A stretch of DNA of 64,000 nt from NCBI GenBank assembly GCA_963815185.1, contig CAWFGC010000011.1:248001-312000 (forward strand). Direction: 5' to 3'. The position numbers and the translations under genes were made by a program. The notes below the pieces were generated by a model. It had not been told where the DNA came from and did not search any database. It worked only from the letters and a program-made list of their open reading frames with translations. The stretch comes from SHZL01 sp963815185. Its GTDB lineage: Bacteria; Pseudomonadota; Gammaproteobacteria; Xanthomonadales; SZUA-36. This document shows positions 55,071-63,694 of this stretch, piece by piece. Each line of letters begins with the position of its first letter. Position 1 is the first letter of the stretch.

Positions 55071-55722
55071 ATGAGATTGCCAGTGAAAGCAAGACAGAAT
55101 TATCGGCAGGCAGTTTGCCTGATCGCGTTGGCGGCATGTTGTTCACTGCTGACGTCTTGCCACATGTTTCGGCACAAGGAGAAGCAACCCCTGTATTATT
55201 CCGCGGTCGAAACGCAACCACTGGAAATTCCATCCGGCCTGGATCGCCCTGCTTCCGCCAGTGCGCTGGTCATTGTTACGCCGATGGCGCCTTTACCGCA
55301 AAAAGAGATGAAGATCGTGCCGCCGCGCATCAGCAGCCAGTCAACCAATGACAAGACAAGCTCACAAATTCATTGGTCGGCCGAGGGCGCCTATCTGCTG
55401 GTTCAGGATACGCAAAAAAGCGTCTACCGGCGGCTCGGCGTGGCGATCAAACGCAGTGGCATGTTGCTGTCGGATAAAAACATTGGCAAACGGCTATCGG
55501 TTCGAATACTCGCACGATCCAAAAGAGCCGCACAGAGGCTTTTTCAGCCGCCTGGCGTTTTGGCGGCGGCATGGCGGGCCAAACTACAGCGGCAGCTACC
55601 AGGCGGTGATACAGGGTGATGGCGAAAACACACGGATTTTCATCAAGAATGCCGATGGCTCGGACGCCAACCCGGATGCCGCGGAGCACTTGCTGAATAT
55701 TTTCAGTGAGCGCCTGGGCTGA
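55071..55722 (+). CDS. bamC: BamC-like outer-membrane assembly lipoprotein (apparent 1-base frameshift)
   Basis: After repair this is about 216 residues. The leader ends LLTSC, a lipobox. The first frame reaches SDKNIG and then loses homology; the second carries NGYRFEYSHDPKEP and ends SERLG. Removing one base in ggcaaacgg (about 55488) joins them. It is shorter than E. coli BamC (344), lacking the second helix-grip domain, but size and dapA neighbour fit short BamC proteins. It is part of the complex that inserts barrels into the outer membrane. The break falls within a homopolymer run. Confidence 0.78.
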
Positions 55723-55765
55723 TAGCGCGGAAAACGCCCGTTACACGGGCGGCATTCCCGTAGGA

Positions 55766-56089
55766 TCAGCGCTCCAGCAAAGACAGCTTGTTTTCCTTGC
55801 CGTCCCACTCAACCGCATCGGCGGGCGGCTCCTTGCGTTGGGTGATAACTGGCCAGCCTAAGGTCAATTCAGCGTTTAGCTGAATGAAATGCTCCTGTCC
55901 GCCGGGCAGGTCGTCTTCGGGATAAATGGCTTCGGCCGGGCATTCCGGCTCGCACAATGTGCAATCGATGCATTCTTCCGGGTCGATGACCAGAAAGTTT
56001 GGGCCCTCGTGAAAACAGTCGACGGGGCAGACCTCGACACAGTCCATGTATTTGCACTTGATGCAATTTTCAGTAACGACAAAGGTCAT
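55766..56089 (-). CDS. fdxA: 7Fe ferredoxin FdxA
   Basis: This is a 107-residue iron-sulfur protein. Cys9, Cys17 and Cys50 match the 3Fe-4S ligands, and Cys21, Cys40, Cys43 and Cys46 the 4Fe-4S ligands, of Azotobacter ferredoxin I; the segments NCIKCKYMDCVEVCPVDC and CIDCTLCEPECP are near identical to it. Start is the ATG at 56089; a longer frame continues upstream across the tRNA gene and is not real. It lies on the same strand as tRNA-Glu, about 46 bp downstream of it. Confidence 0.95.
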   Translation of the reverse strand: MTFVVTENCIKCKYMDCVEVCPVDCFHEGPNFLVIDPEECIDCTLCEPECPAEAIYPEDDLPGGQEHFIQLNAELTLGWPVITQRKEPPADAVEWDGKENKLSLLER

Positions 56090-56135
56090 CTTTTCGCTCT
56101 CTTTGAACCGCTTTGGCCTCGAAGTCCCCGGCCGG

Positions 56136-56211
56136 TGGCGCTCCCTACGAGAATCGAACTCGTGTTTCTGCCTTGAGAGGGCAGCGTCCTGGACCGCTAG
56201 ACGAAGGGAGC
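56136..56211 (-). tRNA. tRNA-Glu (anticodon CTC)
   Basis: The minus strand folds into a 76 nt cloverleaf: a gctccct acceptor, a D-arm with tctagcggtccagga, an anticodon stem-loop gctgccctctcaaggcag with anticodon CTC, a T-arm acgagttcgattctcgt, and an encoded CCA end. It reads GAG codons. The E. coli gene has anticodon TTC, so this is the less common isoacceptor. It lies upstream of fdxA. Confidence 0.95.
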
Positions 56212-56391
56212 TTTCGCGTTGTTTCCGGCAGTTCGTAGCGCATGTCATGCCACTAGTGCATCCGGCCGCACATGTTAAACTAGCGCATACAGCATATTCA
56301 ATCTGAATTCACCGAGTCTCGCAACCACCGTCCACATTATTGCGCGGGCCAGGTTCTGACAATAGCTCGACCGGGCAGACCAGGATCACTT

Positions 56392-57666
56392 ATTAAAGCA
56401 TTTACCGAAATCGCGGAATCCAGGCACGGAATTGCACTCAGGGAGCTGTGTCCACACGCTACCGAGGTAGTCAAGGATCTGCAGGACGCGGGTTTTGAAG
56501 CCTACATCGTTGGTGGGGGGGTGCGTGATTTGCTGCTGGGAAAAGCGCCCAAGGATTTCGACGTGGCGACCAGCGCTACGCCGGAACAGGTTCACGGCAT
56601 TTTTCCGCGCTGTCGCCTGATAGGCCGCAGATTCCGCCTGGCCCATGTGCGCAAGAAGGGCGCATTGATCGAAGTGGCCACATTCCGCGGACAGGGCACC
56701 GAAGAGGGTGATCGTGAATCATTGAATGGCCGCATCCTGCGAGACAATGTCTGGGGATCGATGGAAGAAGACGCGATACGACGGGATTTCACCATCAATG
56801 CGATGTTTCTGGATCCTGTAAGCGGCATCATCAGGGATTACGTGGGCGGCTACCAGGACTTGAAGAACAAGCGCTTGCGCCTCATCGGTGAGCCGCAACA
56901 GCGCTACCGGGAGGATCCCGTCCGCTTGCTTCGAGCAGCTCGCTTTGTGGCCAAGTTGGGTGTCGAACCTGACAAGGGCACCGAAGTGCCGATCCACAAG
57001 CTGGCGCCTTTGCTCAATAATATTCCGCCGGCCCGTCTGTTCGAGGAAGTGTGCAAATTATTTCTCACGGGTCACGGCTTGCGCAGCCTCGAGGCGCTGC
57101 AGCGCTTTGGCCTGAGCGCCAGCCTGTTTCCCGCTATGGAAATGCACGGAACGTCGGGCCAGATCGAAATGGGTCCGCTGCTGCGCAAAGCACTCGAAAA
57201 CACCGATGAAAGGATACATGAAGGAAAATCCACAACGCCGGCATTTCTGTTTGCAGCCCTTTTATGGCAGCCGATGACAGCGCGGTCCCAAGCCCTGATG
57301 GCCGATGGCATGAGTTGCTACGATGCCCTTATGGTGGCCGGCGATGAGGTGTTCTATACGCAGTCGAAATCTACCGCTGTGCCGCGACGGTTCAGCGCAG
57401 TCTCCAAGCAAATCTGGTCGCTGCAGCTGCGATTGAACAAAACCAGTGGCAGCCGCTGGAAGCGCATTTTGGGCGAGCAACGATTTCGCGCCGCCTACGA
57501 TTTTCTGCTGTTAAGGGTGGCGGAAGATCCCGGGCTGAAAGAGCTCGCCGAGTTCTGGACCCGGGCGCAGGAAGGCCTGGCTGCGCCCGCGGCTGAAGGC
57601 GCCGGGCAGATGAAGGAGCGTCGGCGGCGGCCACGTACGCGCCGCCGCCGGCCGGCCCGGACCTGA
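56392..57666 (+). CDS. pcnB: Poly(A) polymerase PcnB, probably starting at AUU
   Basis: This 424-residue enzyme adds A tails to RNA 3' ends. The catalytic nucleotidyltransferase motif IVGGGVRDLLLG-KAPKDFDVAT lies at about 38-60, with RRDFTINAMFLD and the RNA-binding domains after. No ATG, GTG or TTG occurs in frame upstream of that motif; the GTG at 56521 would cut into it. In-frame homology (ESRHGIALRELCPHATE) runs to about 56392, where an ATT has AGGA 6 nt upstream. E. coli pcnB is known to start at AUU. The C-terminus is a poly-Arg tail (KERRRRPRTRRRRPA). folK follows closely, as in many relatives. Confidence 0.88.
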   Translation: MKAFTEIAESRHGIALRELCPHATEVVKDLQDAGFEAYIVGGGVRDLLLGKAPKDFDVATSATPEQVHGIFPRCRLIGRRFRLAHVRKKGALIEVATFRGQGTEEGDRESLNGRILRDNVWGSMEEDAIRRDFTINAMFLDPVSGIIRDYVGGYQDLKNKRLRLIGEPQQRYREDPVRLLRAARFVAKLGVEPDKGTEVPIHKLAPLLNNIPPARLFEEVCKLFLTGHGLRSLEALQRFGLSASLFPAMEMHGTSGQIEMGPLLRKALENTDERIHEGKSTTPAFLFAALLWQPMTARSQALMADGMSCYDALMVAGDEVFYTQSKSTAVPRRFSAVSKQIWSLQLRLNKTSGSRWKRILGEQRFRAAYDFLLLRVAEDPGLKELAEFWTRAQEGLAAPAAEGAGQMKERRRRPRTRRRRPART

Positions 57667-57688
57667 GTCTGCCCATCCCGCAGTGCTC

Positions 57689-58168
57689 ATGCGCGCCTTT
57701 ATCGGACTCGGAAGTAATCTGGGCGATGGTCCGGCAATGATCCGGGCAGCATCGGAAACCTTGGATCAGCATGAAGCAATTGAAGTAGTCCGCCTGTCCC
57801 GCCTTTACCGAACCGCCGCCTGGGGCTGCGAAGAGCAAGCCGATTTCACCAATGCGGTTGCAGAAATTGAAACCAGTCTGAGCCCCGAGCACCTGTTGGC
57901 TGTATGCCTGGCGGCGGAATCAAGTCTCGGCCGCAAACGCAGTTCCGTACGCTGGGGTCCAAGAATCATTGATATTGATTTATTGATCTGTGGCCAGCAC
58001 GTATCGCGCCAGCCGGAATTGCAACTTCCTCATCCCCGATTGCATTTGCGCGCCTTTGTCATGGTGCCCTTGCTTGAACTCGACCCAGACTTGATCGTTC
58101 CCGGCATTGGGCGGGTCCGTGAATGCCTGGACAGGCTGGAACATCAGGGCGTCACGCTGATCGAGTGA
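57689..58168 (+). CDS. folK: HPPK: 6-hydroxymethyl-dihydropterin pyrophosphokinase
   Basis: This 159-residue enzyme transfers pyrophosphate from ATP in folate synthesis. The signature is GPRIIDIDLLICG (about 90-102), with an early GLGSNLGDG. ATG at 57689 is preferred over the in-frame GTG at 57683 since MRAFIGLGSN is the conserved start. It follows pcnB by 22 bp, and panB, often next, is absent. The 3' region holds a hairpin and terminator before the next gene. Confidence 0.93.
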   Translation: MRAFIGLGSNLGDGPAMIRAASETLDQHEAIEVVRLSRLYRTAAWGCEEQADFTNAVAEIETSLSPEHLLAVCLAAESSLGRKRSSVRWGPRIIDIDLLICGQHVSRQPELQLPHPRLHLRAFVMVPLLELDPDLIVPGIGRVRECLDRLEHQGVTLIE

Positions 58169-58282
58169 AATTGATTTGCATTCTTGGGCGATAGTGGTAT
58201 TATTACCACCAGCCTTGGTAAAACTGCAACATTTAGCAAGGTCGCAGGGCGCGAAAGACGGGTACATCACTCCAAAAGCCTA

Positions 58283-58314
58283 CCTCTCCCCTTCACCGGG
58301 GAGAGGTTTTTTTT
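58283..58314 (+). terminator. Rho-independent terminator after folK
   Basis: A 9 bp stem cctctcccc/ggggagagg with loop ttcacc is followed by eight T. It lies 115 bp after the folK stop, so the transcript has an unusual 3' region. The 286 bp from here to the yjgR stop show no gene I can support; it includes a ttgttg/caacaa hairpin. Confidence 0.9.
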
Positions 58315-58599
58315 GCCTCGGGTTCATTGCCCAAGCGGGTTCATATCACCTGAGCACAAGGTCCGGAGCACGCCATCAGGCTGGACTTTTTCCTGATTGT
58401 GCACTGACCACCGGTGGAAATGAGCCGCGTGGCCAGAGGTGGCGTGGTTTGCGCCCCGGGGTGCAAAAAGCGCGGGTCCAGGGCGCGAGACTTCGCCCGA
58501 AGATCCAGAGCGGAGACGTGCAGGGGCCAATTTGTTGTAAAAAAACAACAAAAATAGGGGACAATGGCTGATTCGCGGATTCAGCAGATGGCTCAGGCC

Positions 58600-60054
58600 T
58601 CACCGTTTCTTTATCGCCCCCAGGATCCCGCGCATGATCTCCCGGCCCAACATGGAGCTCATACTGCGCACAAAACTCTTTACGGCGGCTTCGCCGGCTG
58701 ATTGGCGCCTGTTGCTGCGTTTTGGCGCTGGGCTTGCTTTCTCCTGCTGTTGGCTGGCTTTCTCAGCCTGCTTTTCTGTCCGCCGCAATAGCACTTCGGC
58801 TGCCGACTCGCGGTTCAGCGGTTTGTCGTAGCGGCTGCCGATCTGGCTGCGCGAACGGACCTCGGCGCGCTCCTGGTCGGAAATGGGTCCGATACGCGAG
58901 GTCGGTGGCCGGATCAGGCAGCGGTCCACCATTCCTGGTATGCCCTTGAGTTGCAGCGTCGAGACCAATGCTTCGCCGACGCCCATTTCGGTAAAGACCT
59001 TTTCGACGTCCAGATTCGGATTGCCGCGGAATGTCTGCGCCGCGGCACGCACGGCTTTTTGTTCCTTCGGCGTATAGGCCCGCAGCGCATGCTGGATGCG
59101 GTTGCCCAACTGGCCCAGCACCGTATCCGGAATATCCAGCGGATTTTGTGTGACGAAGAAGACGCCGACACCCTTGGACCGGATCAGGCGAACGACCTGT
59201 TCGACCTTTTCCAGCAGTGCGCGTGGCGCCTGGTCGAACAACAGGTGAGCCTCATCGAAAAAGAAGACCAACGCTGGCTTTTCGGGGTCCCCGACTTCCG
59301 GTAGCTGTTCCCACAACTCCGAAAGCAGCCAAAGCAAAAACGTTGCGTACAGCCGGGGTTTATGCACCAACTCATCGGCGGCGAGCACGTTGATCACACC
59401 GCGGCCGCTGAGGTCTGTGCGCATCAATTCAGGCAGTTCGAGCGCCGGTTCGCCGAAGAAATTTTCCGCGCCCTGTTCATCCAGCACCAGCAGGCGGCGC
59501 TGTATGGAGGCTACCGAAGCAGCACTGATATTGCCGTATTGCTGCGAGAACTGGCTGGCGTTTGCCGCCACGAAACGCAACAGCGCACGCAGGTCTTCAA
59601 GGTCCAGCAGCAGCAAACCCTGCTCATCTGCCACGCGAAAGGCAATGTTGAGCACGCCTTCCTGCGTATCGTTCAATTCCAGCAGATTGGACAACAGCAG
59701 GGGGCCCATTTCGGACACGGTGGTCCGCACCGGATGACCGCTGTGTCCGAAAATGTCCCAGAATACAACCGGCCAGGCCGTTGGGGAAAAGTCCTTTATG
59801 CCAATTTTCTGCAGGCGCTCGTCGATTTTTGGATGCGGTGTGATCGCTTGACTGAGCCCGGCCAGGTCACCCTTGACGTCGGCGAGGAATACCGGCACGC
59901 CGATCCGTGACAGTCCTTCCGCCAGGATTTGCAAGGTCACGGTCTTGCCCGTGCCCGTCGCCCCGGTGACCAGTCCGTGGCGGTTGCCAAAAGCAGGCAA
60001 AAGGTATTGCAATTGTTCGCCTTTGCCGATGAGTATGGGGCTGATTTCGCTCAT
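58600..60054 (-). CDS. yjgR: YjgR-like ATPase (HerA-type, DUF853)
   Basis: This 484-residue P-loop ATPase belongs to the HerA/FtsK-like helicase class. Walker A is GATGTGKT (about 31-38) and Walker B is ALVFFFDEAHLLFD. The tail is Lys/Gln/Ser rich. DUF853 proteins are widely conserved and lack a defined role. I start at the ATG at 60054; an in-frame ATG at 60084 adds ten residues (MGTTPTENQK). Confidence 0.88.
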   Translation of the reverse strand: MSEISPILIGKGEQLQYLLPAFGNRHGLVTGATGTGKTVTLQILAEGLSRIGVPVFLADVKGDLAGLSQAITPHPKIDERLQKIGIKDFSPTAWPVVFWDIFGHSGHPVRTTVSEMGPLLLSNLLELNDTQEGVLNIAFRVADEQGLLLLDLEDLRALLRFVAANASQFSQQYGNISAASVASIQRRLLVLDEQGAENFFGEPALELPELMRTDLSGRGVINVLAADELVHKPRLYATFLLWLLSELWEQLPEVGDPEKPALVFFFDEAHLLFDQAPRALLEKVEQVVRLIRSKGVGVFFVTQNPLDIPDTVLGQLGNRIQHALRAYTPKEQKAVRAAAQTFRGNPNLDVEKVFTEMGVGEALVSTLQLKGIPGMVDRCLIRPPTSRIGPISDQERAEVRSRSQIGSRYDKPLNRESAAEVLLRRTEKQAEKASQQQEKASPAPKRSNRRQSAGEAAVKSFVRSMSSMLGREIMRGILGAIKKR

Positions 60055-60134
60055 TTTCTGATTTTCTGTTGGGGTGGTGCCCAAAGCCTAACCTGATTCG
60101 CCAGCCAGCAAAAGTGGGAATTCCGTAGATAGGC

Positions 60135-60370
60135 CCGGCTTTGTTTTCCCGCAAGGCTGTTTAGGTATCGGCTGTACCACTTGCAGGGACGCCGGCCCGA
60201 ACCAAGGGGTCTACTTTCAGGACACGGCATAAACCCGTCCCTGGGGCCTCGTCTTGAAACATCCTGTTTCAAACGGTCCCGAAAGTAGACCCCTTGCTCC
60301 GGACCGGCTTGTGCCATGGTGAAACGCAGAAGGTTCTTTTTTGAACAGCCTTGCGGGAAAACAAAGCCGG
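60135..60370. mobile_element. Cruciform-like element with 27 bp inverted ends, enclosing repeat copy 2
   Basis: The arms at 60135-60161 and 60344-60370 (ccggctttgttttcccgcaag plus gctgtt) are perfectly inverted over 27 bp. They enclose the palindromic repeat at 60199-60317. The whole 236 bp sits in the gap between yjgR and leuS, where no gene is seen. It has the shape of a miniature element or an extended hairpin, and no target duplication is obvious. Confidence 0.6.
60199..60317. repeat. Palindromic intergenic repeat, copy 2
   Basis: Arms at 60203-60223 and 60276-60296 pair over 20 of 21 positions. The inner ttgaaac/gtttcaa hairpin and the ends gaaccaagg and ggcttgtgccat match copy 1 at 20731. 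Two stem positions differ from copy 1 on both arms so that pairing is kept (T-A to C-G, G-C to A-T). Confidence 0.68.
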
Positions 60371-60511
60371 ATGGAACATTGATGAGTGAAATCTTTCTTG
60401 AGCTTTTTTCTCGGCAGTCAGTCAGTTAAGCTTCGGCTTTGCAAAACCGCGTATGGCGCCGGGAAACCTGACGGGCCTTTTCCCGGCAGCTTCAAAAGGA
60501 TCAATTCCACG

Positions 60512-63121
60512 ATGTCCGAGCAGGTCTACAACCCCGCTGAAATCGAGTTGAGTGTGCAGCAGCGCTGGCAAGAGAGCGATGCGTTCCGCGCGAGCGAGGA
60601 TGCGGCCGGCGAAAAATATTATTGCCTGTCGATGTTGCCTTACCCATCGGGCGCCCTGCATATGGGCCACGTGCGCAATTACACCATTGGCGACGTCATC
60701 AGCCGATACCACCGCATGTGCGGCCGCAACGTACTGCAACCCATGGGTTGGGACGCGTTTGGCCTGCCTGCGGAAAACGCGGCGATCAGCAATAACACCG
60801 CCCCGGCCATCTGGACCTATGCCAATATCGAGCATATGAAAACCCAGCTCAAGCGCCTGGGTTTTGCCTATGACTGGTCACGCGAAGTTACCACCTGCAA
60901 ACCGGATTACTATCGCTGGGAACAGCAGATGTTTATCCGCTTGATGAAACAGGGGCTGGCATACCGCAAAGACGCGGAAGTCAATTGGGATCCGGTCGAC
61001 CAGACCGTGCTGGCCAACGAGCAGGTGGTCGATGGCCGTGGCTGGAGATCGGGCGCGGTGGTGGAGAAAAAATCCATTCCGCAATGGTTCCTGCGCATTA
61101 CCGACTATGCCGAAGAACTGCTGCAGGGCCTCGATCACCTGGACGCCTGGCCCGACGCAGTCAAAACCATGCAGCGCAACTGGATCGGACGTTCTGAAGG
61201 CGCCGAGTTCAGCATGCCGGTTTGTGATCAGCACGGTGAGCCGGATGCGCGCGGGCGGCAAGTCAGTGTCTTCACGACGCGCCCAGATACGGCTTTTGGC
61301 ATGACCTATGCGGTGTTGGCGCCGGAGCATCCGCTGGTCGAGGAGCTGACTACCGCGGCACAAGCTGAGCAGGTCAGGGCGTTCGTGCGCACGGCCCGGG
61401 CCGCCACCGAGGCGGACCGGCTCACGGTCGAAGGCAGCCTGGAAAAGCGCGGCGTATTTATCGGCGTTTATGTGCACAATCCGTTCACCGCAAAGCCCGT
61501 GCCATTGTATATCGCCGACTATGTGCTGATGGGCTATGGCACCGGCGCCATCATGGCCGTGCCCGGGCAGGACCAGCGTGACTGGGATTTTGCCGTCAGC
61601 CACGGTCTGCCCATCATCCGCACCGTGGAACCACCGAAGGACTGGGAGGGTGAGGCCTATACCGGGGATGGGCTTGCCGTGAACAGTGCCTGGCTGGACG
61701 GCCTGGCGGTGGCCGAGGCCAAGGAAAAAGCCATCGCCTGGCTGGAAGCGCGCGGCCTGGGTGAACGCAAAATCAATTATCGCCTGCGCGATTGGGGCGT
61801 TAGCCGGCAACGGTACTGGGGTTGCCCCATCCCGGTGATGTATTGTCCAAATTGCGCGGCGGTGCCGGTTCCGGAGGACCAACTGCCGGTCGTGCTGCCG
61901 GAAGATGTGACGTTCATGGGCGTTCAGTCACCGATCAAGGCTGACCCGGAGTGGCGCAAAACCACCTGTCCGCAGTGCGGCGCGGATGCCGAGCGCGAAA
62001 CGGATACCTTCGATACGTTTATGGAATCATCCTGGTATTACGCACGCTATTGTTGTCCCGGCGCCGAGGCGCAGCTCGACGAGCGTGCCAAATACTGGTT
62101 GCCGGTTGACCAGTATATCGGCGGCATCGAGCATGCCATTTTGCATCTGATGTATTTCCGCTTTTATCACCGGCTGTTGCGGGACGCGGGCTTGGTGAAC
62201 GGCAACGAGCCTGCTACCCGCCTGTTGTGCCAGGGCATGGTCGTGGCGGAAACCTATTACCGTGAAACCGCGGACGGCAACATCCGCTGGATCAACCCGG
62301 CCGATGTGGAAGTGGTGCGTGATGCCAAAGGTAAGCCCACAGGAGCGGTGCTGCGTTCCGATGGCCGTGCAGTAACCATCGGCGCAGTGGAAAAGATGTC
62401 CAAGTCCAAGAACAATGGCGTCGATCCGCAGAGTCTGGTAGATCGGTATGGCGCCGATTGTGTGCGCCTGTTCTCGATGTTTGCGGCGCCACCGGATCAA
62501 TCGCTTGAATGGTCGGATTCGGGCGTGGAAGGCGCTTCGAGGTTCTTGCGCCGCGTCTGGGCGCAAGTCATGCAACACATCGCAGCAGGGCCCGGGGAAC
62601 CCCTGGACACCGATGCGCTGAATCAGGAACAACGGGAAATGCGCCGGCTGGTGCACGATACCATCGCCAAAGTCAGTGACGACATCAGCCGCCGATACAC
62701 CTTCAATACGGCGATAGCGGCGATCATGGAACTGACCAATCACCTGTCGAAATTTGAAGACGACAGCGCCCAGGGAAGAGCCGTGACGCAGGAGGCGTGG
62801 CTTGCAGTGGTGCGCCTGCTCAACCCGATTACGCCGCACATTTGCGAAACCCTGTGGGCCGCGCTCGGGGAAAAGGGAGCATTGCATGCCGCCGCGTGGC
62901 CACAGGCCGACGAGTCGGCGCGTGTGCGTTCACAGGTGACGCTGGTCATTCAGGTAAACGGCAAGGTGCGCGCCCGCCTGCAGGCGGAACCCGGCCTGAC
63001 GCAGGCAATGGCCGTCGAGCGGGCGCTGGAAGAGGAAAATGTGCAACGGCACGTGGAAGGTCAGGCGATTCGCAAGGTCGTTCATGTTCCTGACCGCCTG
63101 CTCAATATTGTAGTAGGCTAG
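60512..63121 (+). CDS. leuS: Leucyl-tRNA synthetase
   Basis: This 869-residue class Ia enzyme charges tRNA-Leu. The HIGH motif is HMGH at 50-53 and the KMSKS motif lies at about 628. The editing domain (about 225-415) has TTRPDTAFGMTY. The zinc-type cysteines CPNC and CPQC (about 452-502) and a WESSWYYARY-like segment (MESSWYYARY) are present. I start at ATG 60512 since MSEQVYNPAEIE is the family start; an upstream frame reaches 60386. It is followed by lptE and holA, the common order. Confidence 0.97.
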   Translation: MSEQVYNPAEIELSVQQRWQESDAFRASEDAAGEKYYCLSMLPYPSGALHMGHVRNYTIGDVISRYHRMCGRNVLQPMGWDAFGLPAENAAISNNTAPAIWTYANIEHMKTQLKRLGFAYDWSREVTTCKPDYYRWEQQMFIRLMKQGLAYRKDAEVNWDPVDQTVLANEQVVDGRGWRSGAVVEKKSIPQWFLRITDYAEELLQGLDHLDAWPDAVKTMQRNWIGRSEGAEFSMPVCDQHGEPDARGRQVSVFTTRPDTAFGMTYAVLAPEHPLVEELTTAAQAEQVRAFVRTARAATEADRLTVEGSLEKRGVFIGVYVHNPFTAKPVPLYIADYVLMGYGTGAIMAVPGQDQRDWDFAVSHGLPIIRTVEPPKDWEGEAYTGDGLAVNSAWLDGLAVAEAKEKAIAWLEARGLGERKINYRLRDWGVSRQRYWGCPIPVMYCPNCAAVPVPEDQLPVVLPEDVTFMGVQSPIKADPEWRKTTCPQCGADAERETDTFDTFMESSWYYARYCCPGAEAQLDERAKYWLPVDQYIGGIEHAILHLMYFRFYHRLLRDAGLVNGNEPATRLLCQGMVVAETYYRETADGNIRWINPADVEVVRDAKGKPTGAVLRSDGRAVTIGAVEKMSKSKNNGVDPQSLVDRYGADCVRLFSMFAAPPDQSLEWSDSGVEGASRFLRRVWAQVMQHIAAGPGEPLDTDALNQEQREMRRLVHDTIAKVSDDISRRYTFNTAIAAIMELTNHLSKFEDDSAQGRAVTQEAWLAVVRLLNPITPHICETLWAALGEKGALHAAAWPQADESARVRSQVTLVIQVNGKVRARLQAEPGLTQAMAVERALEEENVQRHVEGQAIRKVVHVPDRLLNIVVG

Positions 63122-63166
63122 TGCCTGACATGTAAAATGGCACATTCAGGAACTACTGGGCCCGGT

Positions 63167-63663
63167 ATGAATCTACGAAATTCAATGGTGATACTTGGCC
63201 TGATCATGTTGCTTTCAGGCTGTGGCTTCCAGTTGCGCGCCAAGGCGCAATTCCGCCGGAAATGAAACAGACCCGGCTGGTCATTGACGACCAGTACAGC
63301 ATCTTTGCCCGCCGGGTGCGGGTACTGTTGGAAGCAGCAGGCGTGAAGCTCGTCGGCGCAGCGGACGCAACCGCGATCCTGGAAATTCCTCAGAACGACG
63401 TCGTGACTGAAGTGCTGACCATTGGTGACAATGCCAGGGTGCGCGAATACCGTATCAGCCATACGATCCGGTTTCGTGTGCTGGCGGCAAACGGCAGCGA
63501 GATCATCCCGCTGCAAACCATTCGCCAGACGCGGGAAATCAGCTTTGACGAACAGCAGATTCTGGCCGTTTCCCGCGAGCAGGAATATGTCAAACAGGAT
63601 CTGGCAAATACCCTCTCGCGCCTGTTGCTGACCCGGCTTGAAGTGGTCGGCAGCCAGTCTTGA
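63167..63663 (+). CDS. lptE: LPS-assembly lipoprotein LptE (apparent 1-base deletion)
   Basis: After repair this is about 165 residues. The first frame begins MNLRNSMVILGLIMLLSGCGFQLR, with a perfect lipobox LSGC, then stops after 32 codons. A second frame carries IPPEMKQTRLVIDDQYSIF and the rest to EVVGSQS. Adding one G at about 63239 gives LRGQGAIPPEMKQ, the expected LptE sequence. This is the only break in the window that needs an insertion, not a deletion. LptE plugs LptD during lipopolysaccharide export. It lies between leuS and holA, as usual. Confidence 0.87.
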
Positions 63664-63694
63664 TCGTTGCGCGCCCGCGCATGATGGACGCTGA

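Noticed and set aside
58180..58290. Cyclic-di-GMP (GEMM) or other riboswitch after folK
   Set aside because: A loose resemblance (ggtcgcagggcgcgaaag) was seen, but the conserved core and pairing are missing and no gene follows on that strand.
14443..63240. Programmed frameshifting as the cause of the frame breaks
   Set aside because: No shared slippery sequence or stimulatory structure is visible at the sites, and unrelated genes are affected.
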